From contig NW_001914901.1 in assembly GCF_000208925.1 (NCBI RefSeq), forward strand, positions 58,863 to 90,397: a DNA stretch of 31,535 nucleotides, given 5' to 3'. The DNA comes from Entamoeba histolytica HM-1:IMSS (taxonomy: Eukaryota; Evosea; Mastigamoebida; Endamoebidae). The notes under the pieces were generated by a model. It saw only the letters and a list, made by a program, of their open reading frames with translations, was not told where the DNA came from and made no database searches. The position numbers and the translations under genes were made by a program. Shown here piece by piece: positions 18,192 through 27,583 of the stretch. Every line of letters starts with the position of its first letter. The first letter of the stretch is position 1.

Positions 18192-19394
18192 TTAGATACC
18201 AAACACACAATCGTCTAATTGAATTGTTACGGGAAATGAATGCTGGTTAAGAGAAGTACATTGAAGAAAGCAATTTGATTGAATATGAGTTAATGAAGAA
18301 GGGAAATGAATTGATGATAATTTACAACAATTTTCAAAAGAATTTTCCTCTAATTCAATAATTCCATTTGGAAGTTCAACAGAATGAAGTGAAGAACAAT
18401 TAGAGAAAGTTGAGTTTTTAATAGACTTTAAGGAAATTGTATTAAAATGAATTGAATGAAGAGATATACAATTAAAGAATGAATAAACATCTAAATATGT
18501 TAAACATGATGGAAGGTCTATTTTTAATAAATTAGTACATGATTCAAAACAACTACTTTTTATTGTATTAATAGTAAATGGAAGTTGAATTGTTATTAAA
18601 TTAAAACATTTTCTAAATGACCTATCATTTAGTTTTTGAATTGACATTGGAAGATCTATTTTTTTTAAAGAAATACATTCATTAAAACAATTTATTGGAA
18701 TATATGTTAATGTATTTGGAAGTATCACTTCTTTTAATGATGAACAAAAGGAAAAACAGTCATCACCTAAGAAATAAACTTGGGAAGGAATTTTTATTGA
18801 AGTTAATGATGTACAATGAGAAAAACATCCTTTTTCAATAATTTGAAGTTTTAAAGGAAGAATAATTGATTTAAGAGCAATACATCCTTTAAAACAATCA
18901 TTTTGTAATATAGTTAAATTTGTTGAAAGTTGTATTGAAGTAAGAAATCTATTTGAATAAAAACAATATGACTGAATCTTTTTAATTGTATTTGGAATAC
19001 TTAGTTGTTCTAATAACGTTTGTTCAAAACATCCAAATCCTAATGAACACACTTCTTTGGGTATTTCAGTTGTTCTATTTTCTCTATCACTACGTTCATA
19101 ACAAATATTTAACCATTTATAATTATTACATTTTTTTTGTTTATATGTTTTATATGAAACTTTATAACAAATAACAGTATTAATGATTCCATTTAATACT
19201 TCTTCTCCATCTTCATACAGGTATTGTGTTTCAATATTTGGAAATAATGAAAAACTTGATATTGGTATTGGATTATAATGAAATTGTTCTGTTATTCCTT
19301 GAAATTTCTTACAAACACACATAACCTCAATATAATCTTCTTCATTCTCAAAATATTTACATACTATCATCATAGAATATCGATCAAGTTTCAT
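18192..19394 (-). CDS. BspA-like leucine-rich-repeat protein
   Basis: A 400-residue member of the BspA-like LRR (LRR_5) family, which is greatly expanded in Entamoeba. The N-terminus (MKLDRYSMMIVCKYF...VMCVCKKF, 1-30) is an amoebic-style leader with an F-box-like look. From about residue 118 to the end there are roughly eleven 23-residue repeats of the pattern CF..C.SL..I.LP..L..I (for example CFKGCIALKSIILP). There is no signal peptide or membrane segment; some family members are nevertheless reported on the amoeba surface. The function of individual members is unknown. It is complete and convergent with HOP2. Confidence 0.92.
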   Translation of the reverse strand: MKLDRYSMMIVCKYFENEEDYIEVMCVCKKFQGITEQFHYNPIPISSFSLFPNIETQYLYEDGEEVLNGIINTVICYKVSYKTYKQKKCNNYKWLNICYERSDRENRTTEIPKEVCSLGFGCFEQTLLEQLSIPNTIKKIQSYCFYSNRFLTSIQLSTNLTILQNDCFKGCIALKSIILPLKLQIIEKGCFSHCTSLTSIKIPSQVYFLGDDCFSFCSSLKEVILPNTLTYIPINCFNECISLKKIDLPMSIQKLNDRSFRKCFNLITIQLPFTINTIKSSCFESCTNLLKIDLPSCLTYLDVYSFFNCISLHSIHFNTISLKSIKNSTFSNCSSLHSVELPNGIIELEENSFENCCKLSSIHFPSSLTHIQSNCFLQCTSLNQHSFPVTIQLDDCVFGI

Positions 19395-20052
19395 TCGTTT
19401 TAATAGAACTGAAAATAAACTTTTTTAGTTTTCGAAACATAACAAAAATTTAAAATTATATTTTTTGTTTTAAAATAATTTGATTTTGATAATTGTTTTA
19501 CTTGATTCAAGACATTAGTTTAACAGATTCTAATGATATATTCTTAATAAATAACAACTATTTTCTATGGTATAATTTTTTCAAATAAATTGTTCACAAA
19601 AATGATAAAATTATTAATATTATTAGAAAATTTTAGTTTAATTCAAAATGAATTAATAAAAATTAGTTAATTACTTTAAAAGTTATTGAAATATTTTTTT
19701 AGATTTAATGAACATAATAATAAAATAATAATCCAAAATAAACAGTCAAAAATACTTTTATTAGAGTTATTAAATTTATTTCATTGAAGTAAATTCCCCT
19801 TTTTTTTTATTTTTTATTAAAAAAAGTATTATTAATTAAAGTAATTAAAACTATAAATATAGTAAAAAATACTATAATTTTTTTTGTTATACTTCATTTT
19901 TTAATGTAAAAAAAAAATCATTAAAAAAAAAAAATAAGAATGAAAGACAAAAAAAGAATTAATTAATAAAAGAAGAATGAAGAACAAAACACTAAAATTC
20001 TAATTAGATTAAGATTAAATTAAAACAATTTTATTTTAAAAAAATGATATCA
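19395..20052. other. Intergenic region, very AT-rich
   Basis: About 660 bp between two minus-strand genes. It contains long A and T runs (notably 19797-19825 and 19908-19935). The part next to 19395 should hold the LRR gene promoter. I see no gene or RNA. Confidence 0.5.
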
Positions 20053-20799
20053 CTAATCACGCATTTTAGATATCACAACAACTATATCAAGAAGTGCATT
20101 ATGATATTGAAAATAAGTAGGACCTGATTTATAAAATAAAATTGTTATATAGTCTAATGGAGGTGATACACAAATAAAACTAAGAAGAGCAGAAGTATTA
20201 AATGTTTCTTTTAAATTGACAGAAGCCAAAACACCATCTTCATTGAAATATTGAATTGAATCTTGATAAATACTATTACCAGAACCAATAATTTCATATT
20301 TACCATTTTTATGTATTTTAAATGAAATTTGTGGCTGATCCATTCCAGCAACAACTTTGACTGATTTAATTAATTCAATTGTTTTCATTGTTATACGAGC
20401 ATCTCCTTTTTTCTTTGGTTGTTGAAATTCAATTGTACTTTTACATAATGTTAATGGAATACCTGAAGTAAACGGAGAACCTTTTTTGTAAGTAGTGAAT
20501 AATATTTTCTTCTTTTTTATTTCAACAGTTAATTCAGAAGAAACTTGACATGTTTTTAAAATATAATTACAGAAGAATTGACTTGGAACACTAAATTGAA
20601 TTCTTTCTTTACATGTTAAATAGTGAAATAACTCTTCTTTAAGTTCAACTGAGAAATATACTGTGGTTGAACTATTAATCATTTGTATCTTTAATGAGTC
20701 TTGATCTAATACAAAAGGAATATAGTCAGCATTCGTTTTTTCAATCATTTGAACAATACCCTTAAGTTCTTCAAGGTTTTTAAATGCGAATTTGGACAT
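20053..20799 (-). CDS. Divergent PCNA-fold sliding-clamp-like protein
   Basis: A 248-residue protein, close to PCNA length (about 260). Its outline follows a DNA sliding clamp: FKNLEELKGIVQMI opening helix, DSLKIQMINSSTTVYFSVEL matching the clamp strand with its ..MD.S..... pattern, a first-domain end at SQFFCNYILKTC, an inter-domain region around 120-140, and a C-terminal FNTSALLSFICVSPPLDYITILFYKSGPTYFQY resembling the last clamp strands. It lacks the canonical PCNA signature residues, so it is more likely a paralogue or a 9-1-1 checkpoint subunit (RAD1, HUS1 or RAD9 type) than replicative PCNA. This rests on pattern similarity only. It is divergently arranged with the CHD gene over 384 bp. 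Confidence 0.5.
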   Translation of the reverse strand: MSKFAFKNLEELKGIVQMIEKTNADYIPFVLDQDSLKIQMINSSTTVYFSVELKEELFHYLTCKERIQFSVPSQFFCNYILKTCQVSSELTVEIKKKKILFTTYKKGSPFTSGIPLTLCKSTIEFQQPKKKGDARITMKTIELIKSVKVVAGMDQPQISFKIHKNGKYEIIGSGNSIYQDSIQYFNEDGVLASVNLKETFNTSALLSFICVSPPLDYITILFYKSGPTYFQYHNALLDIVVVISKMRD

Positions 20800-21183
20800 G
20801 AGATAAACAATGATTATTAAGATCTTTAATAGTAAAAAAACTATTTCTATTAATTCTTGTATTTTAGTAAAATGAAATATAAATTTTTAGAGAGAAAGAA
20901 AAGGAAAGAATCTAAGGAGTGAGAATGAAAAGATAATGCAAATTTGATAAGGAAAAGAGAGAAATTTTTAGGGTTTTTTTGAAGGAAATTGCAAAAAACG
21001 TAATTCAACATAAATTATTGAAAATACTGTTGTTTTAACTAGAAAGAAAAGAATATAAAGAAAAGAAAAAGTGGATATAACGCATAGAGACTAATAAGGA
21101 TAAGATATATAGACACTTGAGAAATGTTTTTATGAAAAGGGTTTTATAGTGAAAATAAAATTGAGATCATCCATTTTCTGTTT
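20800..21183. promoter_or_regulatory. Shared upstream region of clamp-like (-) and CHD (+) genes
   Basis: 384 bp between divergent starts. It is purine-rich on the plus strand (many GAAAAGAAA and GGAAAGAA units at 20880-21120), unlike other spacers here. No exact initiator is visible at either end; the CHD start is preceded by ATCATCCATTTTCTGTTT. Confidence 0.4.
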
Positions 21184-24100
21184 ATGAATCAATCACCACC
21201 ACACGGTGATATCAATCAATCTTGTGACCAAGTTGAAAAGAAAGATATTTCAATAGACCACAACATACAACCATCTAATACTCCTAATGGTTCCCTTCAA
21301 GTTCAGGATAATATTCTTATTACAACATCTAATAATATACCGCCAGTAATTGTTCAGAATCAACTTGATGAAAATGTTATTAGCCAAACTGTTTTAAAGG
21401 AAAATGGAAATAATACTAATTTTCTTTTAAAAGAAAATATTCAGCCTGATGCACAACCTAAAATTAAACAAGAACCTAATATCATTACTTCTTTTGAAAG
21501 TGTTAAACAAGAAACTAAAAAAGATGAAGAACAACCTATTCAACCAAAACAAATAAAACACGAAGAAAATATTTTAGTGTCTAAAATTGATGGAGAAGAT
21601 ATGAAAGAAGAAACAACACAAGAGCAAAGTCTTCAAAAGAATGACCTTAATCACAAAGTTAAACAAGAAGATATTCAACTTCATACAAAACAAGAGCAGT
21701 CATTACAACATATTCATAATCCGTTACAACCACCTATACAACAAATAAATCAACAAAACCAAAAAATATCTTTACAACAACCTTCTTTAGTATTAAACCC
21801 ACCTCAACAAATGGGTATTCCACCTAATGGAATAGTTTCTCAACAACGAATTCCTCAACAACAGGTTCAACAGTCTCCAAATGGAATTATTAACCAAAAC
21901 ATATCACAACAAACTGGAGTCATTCAACCTCAACCAATAATGACTGCTTCTGGAATAATACCACAAAGTCATGCATTAAAATTACAATTAAATACACCAA
22001 TTCCACAACCTACAGTATCACCTCAAGGTATTCAACCAATACCAAGAGTGCCACAAGGAGGAGCTGTTCCTCCACAACCAGGATTTCATCAACCACAATT
22101 TCGATATCCACAACAGTTTGTTGGTCAATTTAGAGCACCATTTAATGGTAATATAAATCAACGAGTTCCATTAGGAAATTATCTTAAATTTGCACCTGTA
22201 CATACTGTGTTACCACCACAAAGAGTTGGAGTTACTCCTAATGGACAACCTCCTTCGGGTATGCAAAGATGTCAATTTAGACCTATGTTTAATCCTGTAC
22301 AAGTTGATGGAAGGTTTATGCAATATCCATTACAAGGACCACCACCACCTTCAATGTTTCAAAGTAGACCTGTTGTTCGACCTCAGGTTAAATCAGCAGT
22401 GAGACATGATATTCCAGCAGAAACACAAGCAAAGCTTCAATCAATGAAAGCAGCTTCAATAGCAAAACAAGTAATGCCAGTACGAGTTATTGAAAAAAAG
22501 GAAAAAAAGGTAAAAGAAGAAAAAGAGGAAGTTATTCCAACAAGAAAATATTCATTTAGAGATAGAAAAAAATCAGCTAAAATTGTTGAAGAAGAGCAAC
22601 TAGACGAATATGAATCTGATTCTGAAAAGAAAAAATCTACAACAATTAAAAAGTTTCTTAAAGAACCAACAACAGAGAAAGTTGTCGAGAAAATACTAGC
22701 TATGAAAGGATCAGATGATTTAGATGAAGCTGAATTTATGGTAAAGTATAAGAACAGAAGTTACAGGGATGTTGAATGGGTGAAAGGAAAAGACTTATCA
22801 GAAGTTATTCAACCAACTCGACTCAAACGGTTTGCTTCTAAGTATCATTATAATGAAGAGGATGATATTTTTCCACCTGAATATACACTTGTTGAAAGAA
22901 TTTTATTTGAAAAAGAAATTAATGGAGAAGAATATTGTTTAGTGAAATGGGGAGGAGGATTATCTTATTTAGAAGCAACATGGGAGAAGAAATCAGAAAT
23001 TAAGGATCAAGACAAATTAGATGAATACAAAAAGTTTCATATTCCACCAGACCCATCAACTATCGAACCACCACTACCTGATAGACTATGGCAAGTACAA
23101 GAACATCCTTATAGACATGATAATACATTACGTTCTTATCAAATGGAAGGATTAAATTGGTTAGTATTTAATTGGTGTAGAGGAAAAGGATGTATTTTAG
23201 CAGATGAAATGGGTTTAGGAAAAACTGTACAAGTAGTGGCTTTCTTTGAACATTTAAGATCATTTCAAAAATTACCAGGACCATTTTTAGTAGTTACTCC
23301 ATTGTCTACATTAGAACATTGGAGAAGAGAAATTAATGAATGGACTGATATGAATGTTGTTGTGTATTTAGGGACTAAAGAAAATCGACAATTAATTCAA
23401 CACTATGAATGGTTTTACTTAAATAAAGATGAGAAAGAAATATCTAAGCAAATTAAATTCCATGCATTAATTACAACATATGAAATGATTATGAGTGACT
23501 ATGAAATATTATCTCAAATACATTGGCAAGTTACTGTTGTTGATGAGGCACAACGATTAAAGAATAAAAGTTCAAAATTAAATAAAACATTAACAGAAAT
23601 ACCATCATATCATAAAATATTATTAACTGGAACACCAATTCAAAATAATATTGATGAATTATGGACATTACTTAATTTTATTAATCCAGAGAACTTCCCA
23701 TCTTTAGAAAATTTCCATGAAAAATTTGGTGACGCTAAAACTGCTGACGGAGTGAAGGCATTACAAACAGAAATTCAACCATATCTATTAAGAAGAGTTA
23801 AAGGAAATGTTGAAAAATCTATTCCACCTAAAGAAGAGATATTGATTGAAGTAGAGTTAACTTTAGTTCAAAAGAAATATTACCGTGCATTATATGATAA
23901 AAATAGAGAATTTTTAAATAAAGGGTGTGTTGGGTCTAATGTCCCTCATTTACAAAATTTGATGATCCAATTAAGAAAAGTTTGTAATCATCCATTTTTG
24001 ATTCCTGGTGTTGAGGAAAAAGAAATTGCTAATCCAGATGATCCAGAGTCATATGCACAAGAGTTAATCAAGTCATCAGGTAAAATGGTGTTGCTAGATA

Positions 24101-26109
24101 AATTATTACCTAAACTGAATGCAGATGGACATAAAGTATTAATATTTAGTCAACTAAAAGGAGTGTTAGATATATTAGAAAAATATCTTAGTTATAAGAA
24201 ATATACATATGAAAGGCTTGATGGTAGTGTTCGGTCGAATGATAGACAAAATGCTATTGATAGATTTATGAAAGGAGAGCGATTTGTATTTTTGTTATGT
24301 ACTAGAGCTGGTGGCATTGGTATTAATCTAAGTGAAGCTGATACAGTTATTATTTATGACTCTGATTGGAATCCACAAAATGACTTACAGGCACAAGCTA
24401 GATGTCATAGAATTGGTCAAAAGAAAGAAGTTAAAGTTTATAGGTTAGTCAGTAAAAATACATATGAACGATATATGTTTGAAAGGGCATCAATGAAATT
24501 AGGACTAGATCAAGCTATTTTATCAAATATTAATAATACACCTGGGGAGGTTAATAAAGAAAGTGAAAAATTAAGTAAAGAAGATATTACTTCTTTATTA
24601 AAATATGGAGCATATGGTTTATTAAAAGATGATGATGACAAAGATAATAATTTCTGTGAAGAAGACATTGACCAAATTATGGAGAAAAGAACATCTAAAG
24701 TCGTATGGAAAGGAGACCAAGTCGCAGCTTCAAGTAGTTTTTCTAAGGCTACATTTGTTTCAGAAACAGGAGATGTTATTGACTTAAATGATGAACATTT
24801 TTGGGAGAAAGTTTTACCAAAATTAAGAACTCCTGGTCAATTATTTAGAGATTTAGAGAAAGCCTTTGAACTAAGCACTGAAGAATTACTTGTGTGGCTT
24901 GAACAAAATTTAGAAGAGTTTATCATTGAAATGAAACAACACATTGACTCTATAGTAGAAGCATACAATGAGGCTAAAGGACATATTCTTCCTGAAAGAG
25001 ATACTATTGTAAAATGTATTGAACTATTACTTACAAAAGAAGATTTGATTACTGAAGATATTGTTGATGAATTAAAAACTACATTAGATACATTAAAATT
25101 CTCTAGAAAGAAAAGAAAGAATATTTTTATTCCTATTGATGGAGATGAAGAAGAATTAAAGAAAGGAAAACGATTAAAAAAAGCTGATATGCCAGAAGAA
25201 ATAAAAAAGAAGTTTTATGAAGAAATTATAAATGTAGGAAGAGTAGATTTTACTGTTATTAGAGAGAAATCAGGTATTGGTATGGAATGGGAACAGGATG
25301 AACTAAGGAGTATGGCAATTATTTTCTTAAAACAATGTGCAGCTATGGCAGATAAAATTAGTGTAAATAAAAGATACTTCACACAATTATTAGAACAATA
25401 TCATTTTGTTAAACGAGTAAGAAAAGGTGGAAGAGATGATATACTGAAACAGGGACATGTTTATTCATTAAGAGATGACTTTTCATGGATAGAAGAAAGT
25501 GTAAAGAAATGGGAGTCTAAATTAAAATATATGAATAGATTCCTTAAATTGATTGGTCCAGAAAAACAAATACCAGAATTACATTCTGGAGTTCATTTAA
25601 CTAATTGGTGGACAGAACAATGTGACCATGAGTTGTTAGTTGGATTTTTAAAATATGGGTTTGAAAGTAGAGAATTAATACAAGAAGATGAATCGTTAAT
25701 GTTTTATGGATTGTTAGAAAATCAATCAGAAAAAAGTGAGAAAAAAGAAGATGAAGAACCTAAGTCAATTCAAACATCATATGAACTTCCAACAAACCCT
25801 GTGTTGACTAAACAAATAAAACTATTAATTTCTCTGTTTGATAAAAAGAAGAAACAAGAAGTCCAAATGGAAGTAGAAGAAAATGAAATAGAAAAAGAGA
25901 ATACTGAAGTAGAAAATAAAAAGATAGAAGAAGAAAATAAAAAGATAGAAGAAGAAAATAAAAAGATAGAAGAAGAAAATAAAGTAGAGAATGAAAAAGT
26001 AGAAGAAGAAAATAAAGTAGAGAATGAAAAAATGGAAGAAGAAAATGAAAGAAATGAAGGTGATATAAAAAATCAGAGTGATGAACAACAAAAACCAGAT
26101 AACAATTAA
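21184..26109 (+). CDS. CHD-family chromatin remodelling ATPase
   Basis: A 1641-residue nuclear protein. Residues 1-450 are low-complexity, Gln/Pro-rich. Two chromodomains follow (about 505-545 and 565-610, the latter with YCLVKWGGGLSYLEATWE), then the SNF2 ATPase: DEMGLGKT (674 on), DEAQ (787-790), LLTGTPIQNN, and the helicase C lobe with VLIFSQLKGVLDILEKYL, YERLDGSVRS and QAQARCHRIGQ. A helical region (about 1230-1510) is where CHD1 has SANT-SLIDE DNA binding. Tandem chromodomains without PHD fingers make it CHD1-like: a nucleosome-spacing motor reading histone marks. The DEAQ box is a variant; CHD proteins normally have DEAH. The C-terminus is a tandemly repeated acidic coiled coil. Confidence 0.95.
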   Translation: MNQSPPHGDINQSCDQVEKKDISIDHNIQPSNTPNGSLQVQDNILITTSNNIPPVIVQNQLDENVISQTVLKENGNNTNFLLKENIQPDAQPKIKQEPNIITSFESVKQETKKDEEQPIQPKQIKHEENILVSKIDGEDMKEETTQEQSLQKNDLNHKVKQEDIQLHTKQEQSLQHIHNPLQPPIQQINQQNQKISLQQPSLVLNPPQQMGIPPNGIVSQQRIPQQQVQQSPNGIINQNISQQTGVIQPQPIMTASGIIPQSHALKLQLNTPIPQPTVSPQGIQPIPRVPQGGAVPPQPGFHQPQFRYPQQFVGQFRAPFNGNINQRVPLGNYLKFAPVHTVLPPQRVGVTPNGQPPSGMQRCQFRPMFNPVQVDGRFMQYPLQGPPPPSMFQSRPVVRPQVKSAVRHDIPAETQAKLQSMKAASIAKQVMPVRVIEKKEKKVKEEKEEVIPTRKYSFRDRKKSAKIVEEEQLDEYESDSEKKKSTTIKKFLKEPTTEKVVEKILAMKGSDDLDEAEFMVKYKNRSYRDVEWVKGKDLSEVIQPTRLKRFASKYHYNEEDDIFPPEYTLVERILFEKEINGEEYCLVKWGGGLSYLEATWEKKSEIKDQDKLDEYKKFHIPPDPSTIEPPLPDRLWQVQEHPYRHDNTLRSYQMEGLNWLVFNWCRGKGCILADEMGLGKTVQVVAFFEHLRSFQKLPGPFLVVTPLSTLEHWRREINEWTDMNVVVYLGTKENRQLIQHYEWFYLNKDEKEISKQIKFHALITTYEMIMSDYEILSQIHWQVTVVDEAQRLKNKSSKLNKTLTEIPSYHKILLTGTPIQNNIDELWTLLNFINPENFPSLENFHEKFGDAKTADGVKALQTEIQPYLLRRVKGNVEKSIPPKEEILIEVELTLVQKKYYRALYDKNREFLNKGCVGSNVPHLQNLMIQLRKVCNHPFLIPGVEEKEIANPDDPESYAQELIKSSGKMVLLDKLLPKLNADGHKVLIFSQLKGVLDILEKYLSYKKYTYERLDGSVRSNDRQNAIDRFMKGERFVFLLCTRAGGIGINLSEADTVIIYDSDWNPQNDLQAQARCHRIGQKKEVKVYRLVSKNTYERYMFERASMKLGLDQAILSNINNTPGEVNKESEKLSKEDITSLLKYGAYGLLKDDDDKDNNFCEEDIDQIMEKRTSKVVWKGDQVAASSSFSKATFVSETGDVIDLNDEHFWEKVLPKLRTPGQLFRDLEKAFELSTEELLVWLEQNLEEFIIEMKQHIDSIVEAYNEAKGHILPERDTIVKCIELLLTKEDLITEDIVDELKTTLDTLKFSRKKRKNIFIPIDGDEEELKKGKRLKKADMPEEIKKKFYEEIINVGRVDFTVIREKSGIGMEWEQDELRSMAIIFLKQCAAMADKISVNKRYFTQLLEQYHFVKRVRKGGRDDILKQGHVYSLRDDFSWIEESVKKWESKLKYMNRFLKLIGPEKQIPELHSGVHLTNWWTEQCDHELLVGFLKYGFESRELIQEDESLMFYGLLENQSEKSEKKEDEEPKSIQTSYELPTNPVLTKQIKLLISLFDKKKKQEVQMEVEENEIEKENTEVENKKIEEENKKIEEENKKIEEENKVENEKVEEENKVENEKMEEENERNEGDIKNQSDEQQKPDNN
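25921..26049 (+). repeat. In-frame tandem repeats in the CHD C-terminus
   Basis: Three exact 21-bp units (25921-25941, 25942-25962, 25963-25983; KIEEENK each) are followed by two near-identical 33-bp units (25984-26016 and 26017-26049; VENEK(V/M)EEEN plus K or E). All are multiples of three, so expansion or contraction keeps the frame. They encode an acidic coiled-coil tail and are likely length-polymorphic between strains. Confidence 0.95.
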
Positions 26110-26158
26110 TTCAATTATTGTAGTTTTCTAAAGGAATTAATTTTTATAATTAAGTAAG

Positions 26159-26857
26159 TTAGTTCCAGTGTAGGATAACCATATTTGCTAAGGAAAATGT
26201 ATGAGGATAAACAGTATCATTGAAGGATGTTGCTACAAAATCTGCTGGAACTGTAAATTGTTCTTTAACTTTTGGAGAGATAAATGAATTATCTTTAGAA
26301 CCAATATAAAAACAACAATGAGCACCAAGAATCCAACTACTATTACCAATAGGGTACATTTTAATAGCATATCCAGTTTCTTTCTTTCTTGCAATTTGTG
26401 GTTCTGGTTGATGATTATTATTTAAACTAAATACAAAGAAATCGTCAGGTTTTGCTTGAGTATATGCCCCATATGAATTATTTTCATTTACATCTAATAT
26501 GGATTTAGTATTTTGATAACAACCAAAAATATTATTGTGAGAATCTTGTACAATAATCATGACATGTTCTTTATTATCGATTTGATTATATATCTTTGTA
26601 CGGTCATAACCATCTACAGCATATTCAAAAACAAGATCAAAATGTTCTAAACCAGTCCATTTCTTTAAAACATTTAAAAATTCTTCATAAAACCTTCTTG
26701 ATTTGCCATTTACAACTTGGTTTCTTCTCATCTCTACAGTAAGAACTTCAATACTCTCTTCTACTTGGTAAATTTTATTATTCATTTCTCTTACTTCTTT
26801 TTTTAGCTCGTTTAATGTTTGAATTAACAAATTGAGTGTCTTTTCTGTTTCTGTCAT
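26159..26857 (-). CDS. Coiled-coil plus TLDc-like domain protein
   Basis: A 232-residue protein. Residues 1-50 are a coiled coil (heptads in LNLLIQTLNELKKEVREMNNKIYQVEESIEVL). Residues ~60-232 resemble the TLDc domain as found in many Entamoeba proteins: KKWTGLEHFDLVFEYAVDGYDRTKIYNQI, then HVMIIVQDSHNNIFGCYQ and a Gly/Ser-rich C-terminal half. TLDc proteins elsewhere act in oxidative-stress resistance and V-ATPase regulation; the amoebic group has no established role. No signal peptide or membrane segment is seen. It ends 49 bp from the end of the convergent CHD gene. The domain call is by pattern, not by search. Confidence 0.65.
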   Translation of the reverse strand: MTETEKTLNLLIQTLNELKKEVREMNNKIYQVEESIEVLTVEMRRNQVVNGKSRRFYEEFLNVLKKWTGLEHFDLVFEYAVDGYDRTKIYNQIDNKEHVMIIVQDSHNNIFGCYQNTKSILDVNENNSYGAYTQAKPDDFFVFSLNNNHQPEPQIARKKETGYAIKMYPIGNSSWILGAHCCFYIGSKDNSFISPKVKEQFTVPADFVATSFNDTVYPHTFSLANMVILHWN

Positions 26858-26998
26858 TTTGTAATTGTAAGTTTAGTTAATTTGCAGTTTATATCTTCTC
26901 AGGTTTCAATCAATCAAAATCAGTTTTATACAAAAAAATTAATAATGTATGACATTCATAACATAAAACAAACAAAAAATTTAAATAATTTTTGTTTT

Positions 26999-27583
26999 TT
27001 ATTGAAGTGATTCAACCCATTCCGTTGCTCTTCCAAAAATTGCTTTTAAAATTCGAGCAAACAAACTTCGATGCTCTAGTTCTTTTCCTTCACCTGAACC
27101 AACTAATGCCTCTGGAGCAATGACTACAGATGCCAATAACAACAAGGGAACAGTCCATAAAGTGTAAATATTAATTAATAATAATCTCCAAAAATGCCAT
27201 TCTTCAGACAAGAGGAAATGAATAGCAAACACTAAATGAGATAACACAGCAGCAACACACCCTCCAAAGAAAATAGGTGACTTATAACTAATATAAGGAA
27301 CATCTTTGCATAACATAAAATAAATAGCTTGTGAAATAAGATTCACAATAACAACATACCATGGAACAAACCGAAGGCATAACAAGGTTTGGAGAATAGT
27401 TCCAATAATTAAGTACTTAATAATACTTCTTGCATGTGATGGTTTTTCTTCAACAAACAACGAAAATACATAAAGACCTGCAGCTAGTGAAAGTCCAATA
27501 AATAGTAATAATACTATAAAAGCAGGACCATAACTTAAAAAAAAGTGAAGAAAAGATAAAAGTAAAGTGGAAATATCTGTCAT
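26999..27583 (-). CDS. SVP26: SVP26/TEX261 family membrane protein
   Basis: A 194-residue multi-pass protein with four or five hydrophobic segments (about 5-42, 56-76, 78-92, 103-126, 135-155). SVP26 in yeast and TEX261 in animals are early Golgi/ER proteins that act as adaptors loading membrane cargo into COPII vesicles. Family features are the SLAAGLYVFSLFVEE stretch followed by SIIKYLI, the VNLISQAIYFMLC segment, the SPIFFGGCVAAVLSHLVFAIHFL core and the LWTVPLLLLASV helix. The length fits the family (about 200). It is a complete gene and the last convincing one before a 2.5-kb empty stretch. Confidence 0.88.
   Translation of the reverse strand: MTDISTLLLSFLHFFLSYGPAFIVLLLFIGLSLAAGLYVFSLFVEEKPSHARSIIKYLIIGTILQTLLCLRFVPWYVVIVNLISQAIYFMLCKDVPYISYKSPIFFGGCVAAVLSHLVFAIHFLLSEEWHFWRLLLINIYTLWTVPLLLLASVVIAPEALVGSGEGKELEHRSLFARILKAIFGRATEWVESLQ

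Noticed and set aside
25825..26091. Phe/Ile-rich minus-strand ORF opposite the CHD C-terminus
   Set aside because: Antisense of the Glu/Lys tandem repeats.
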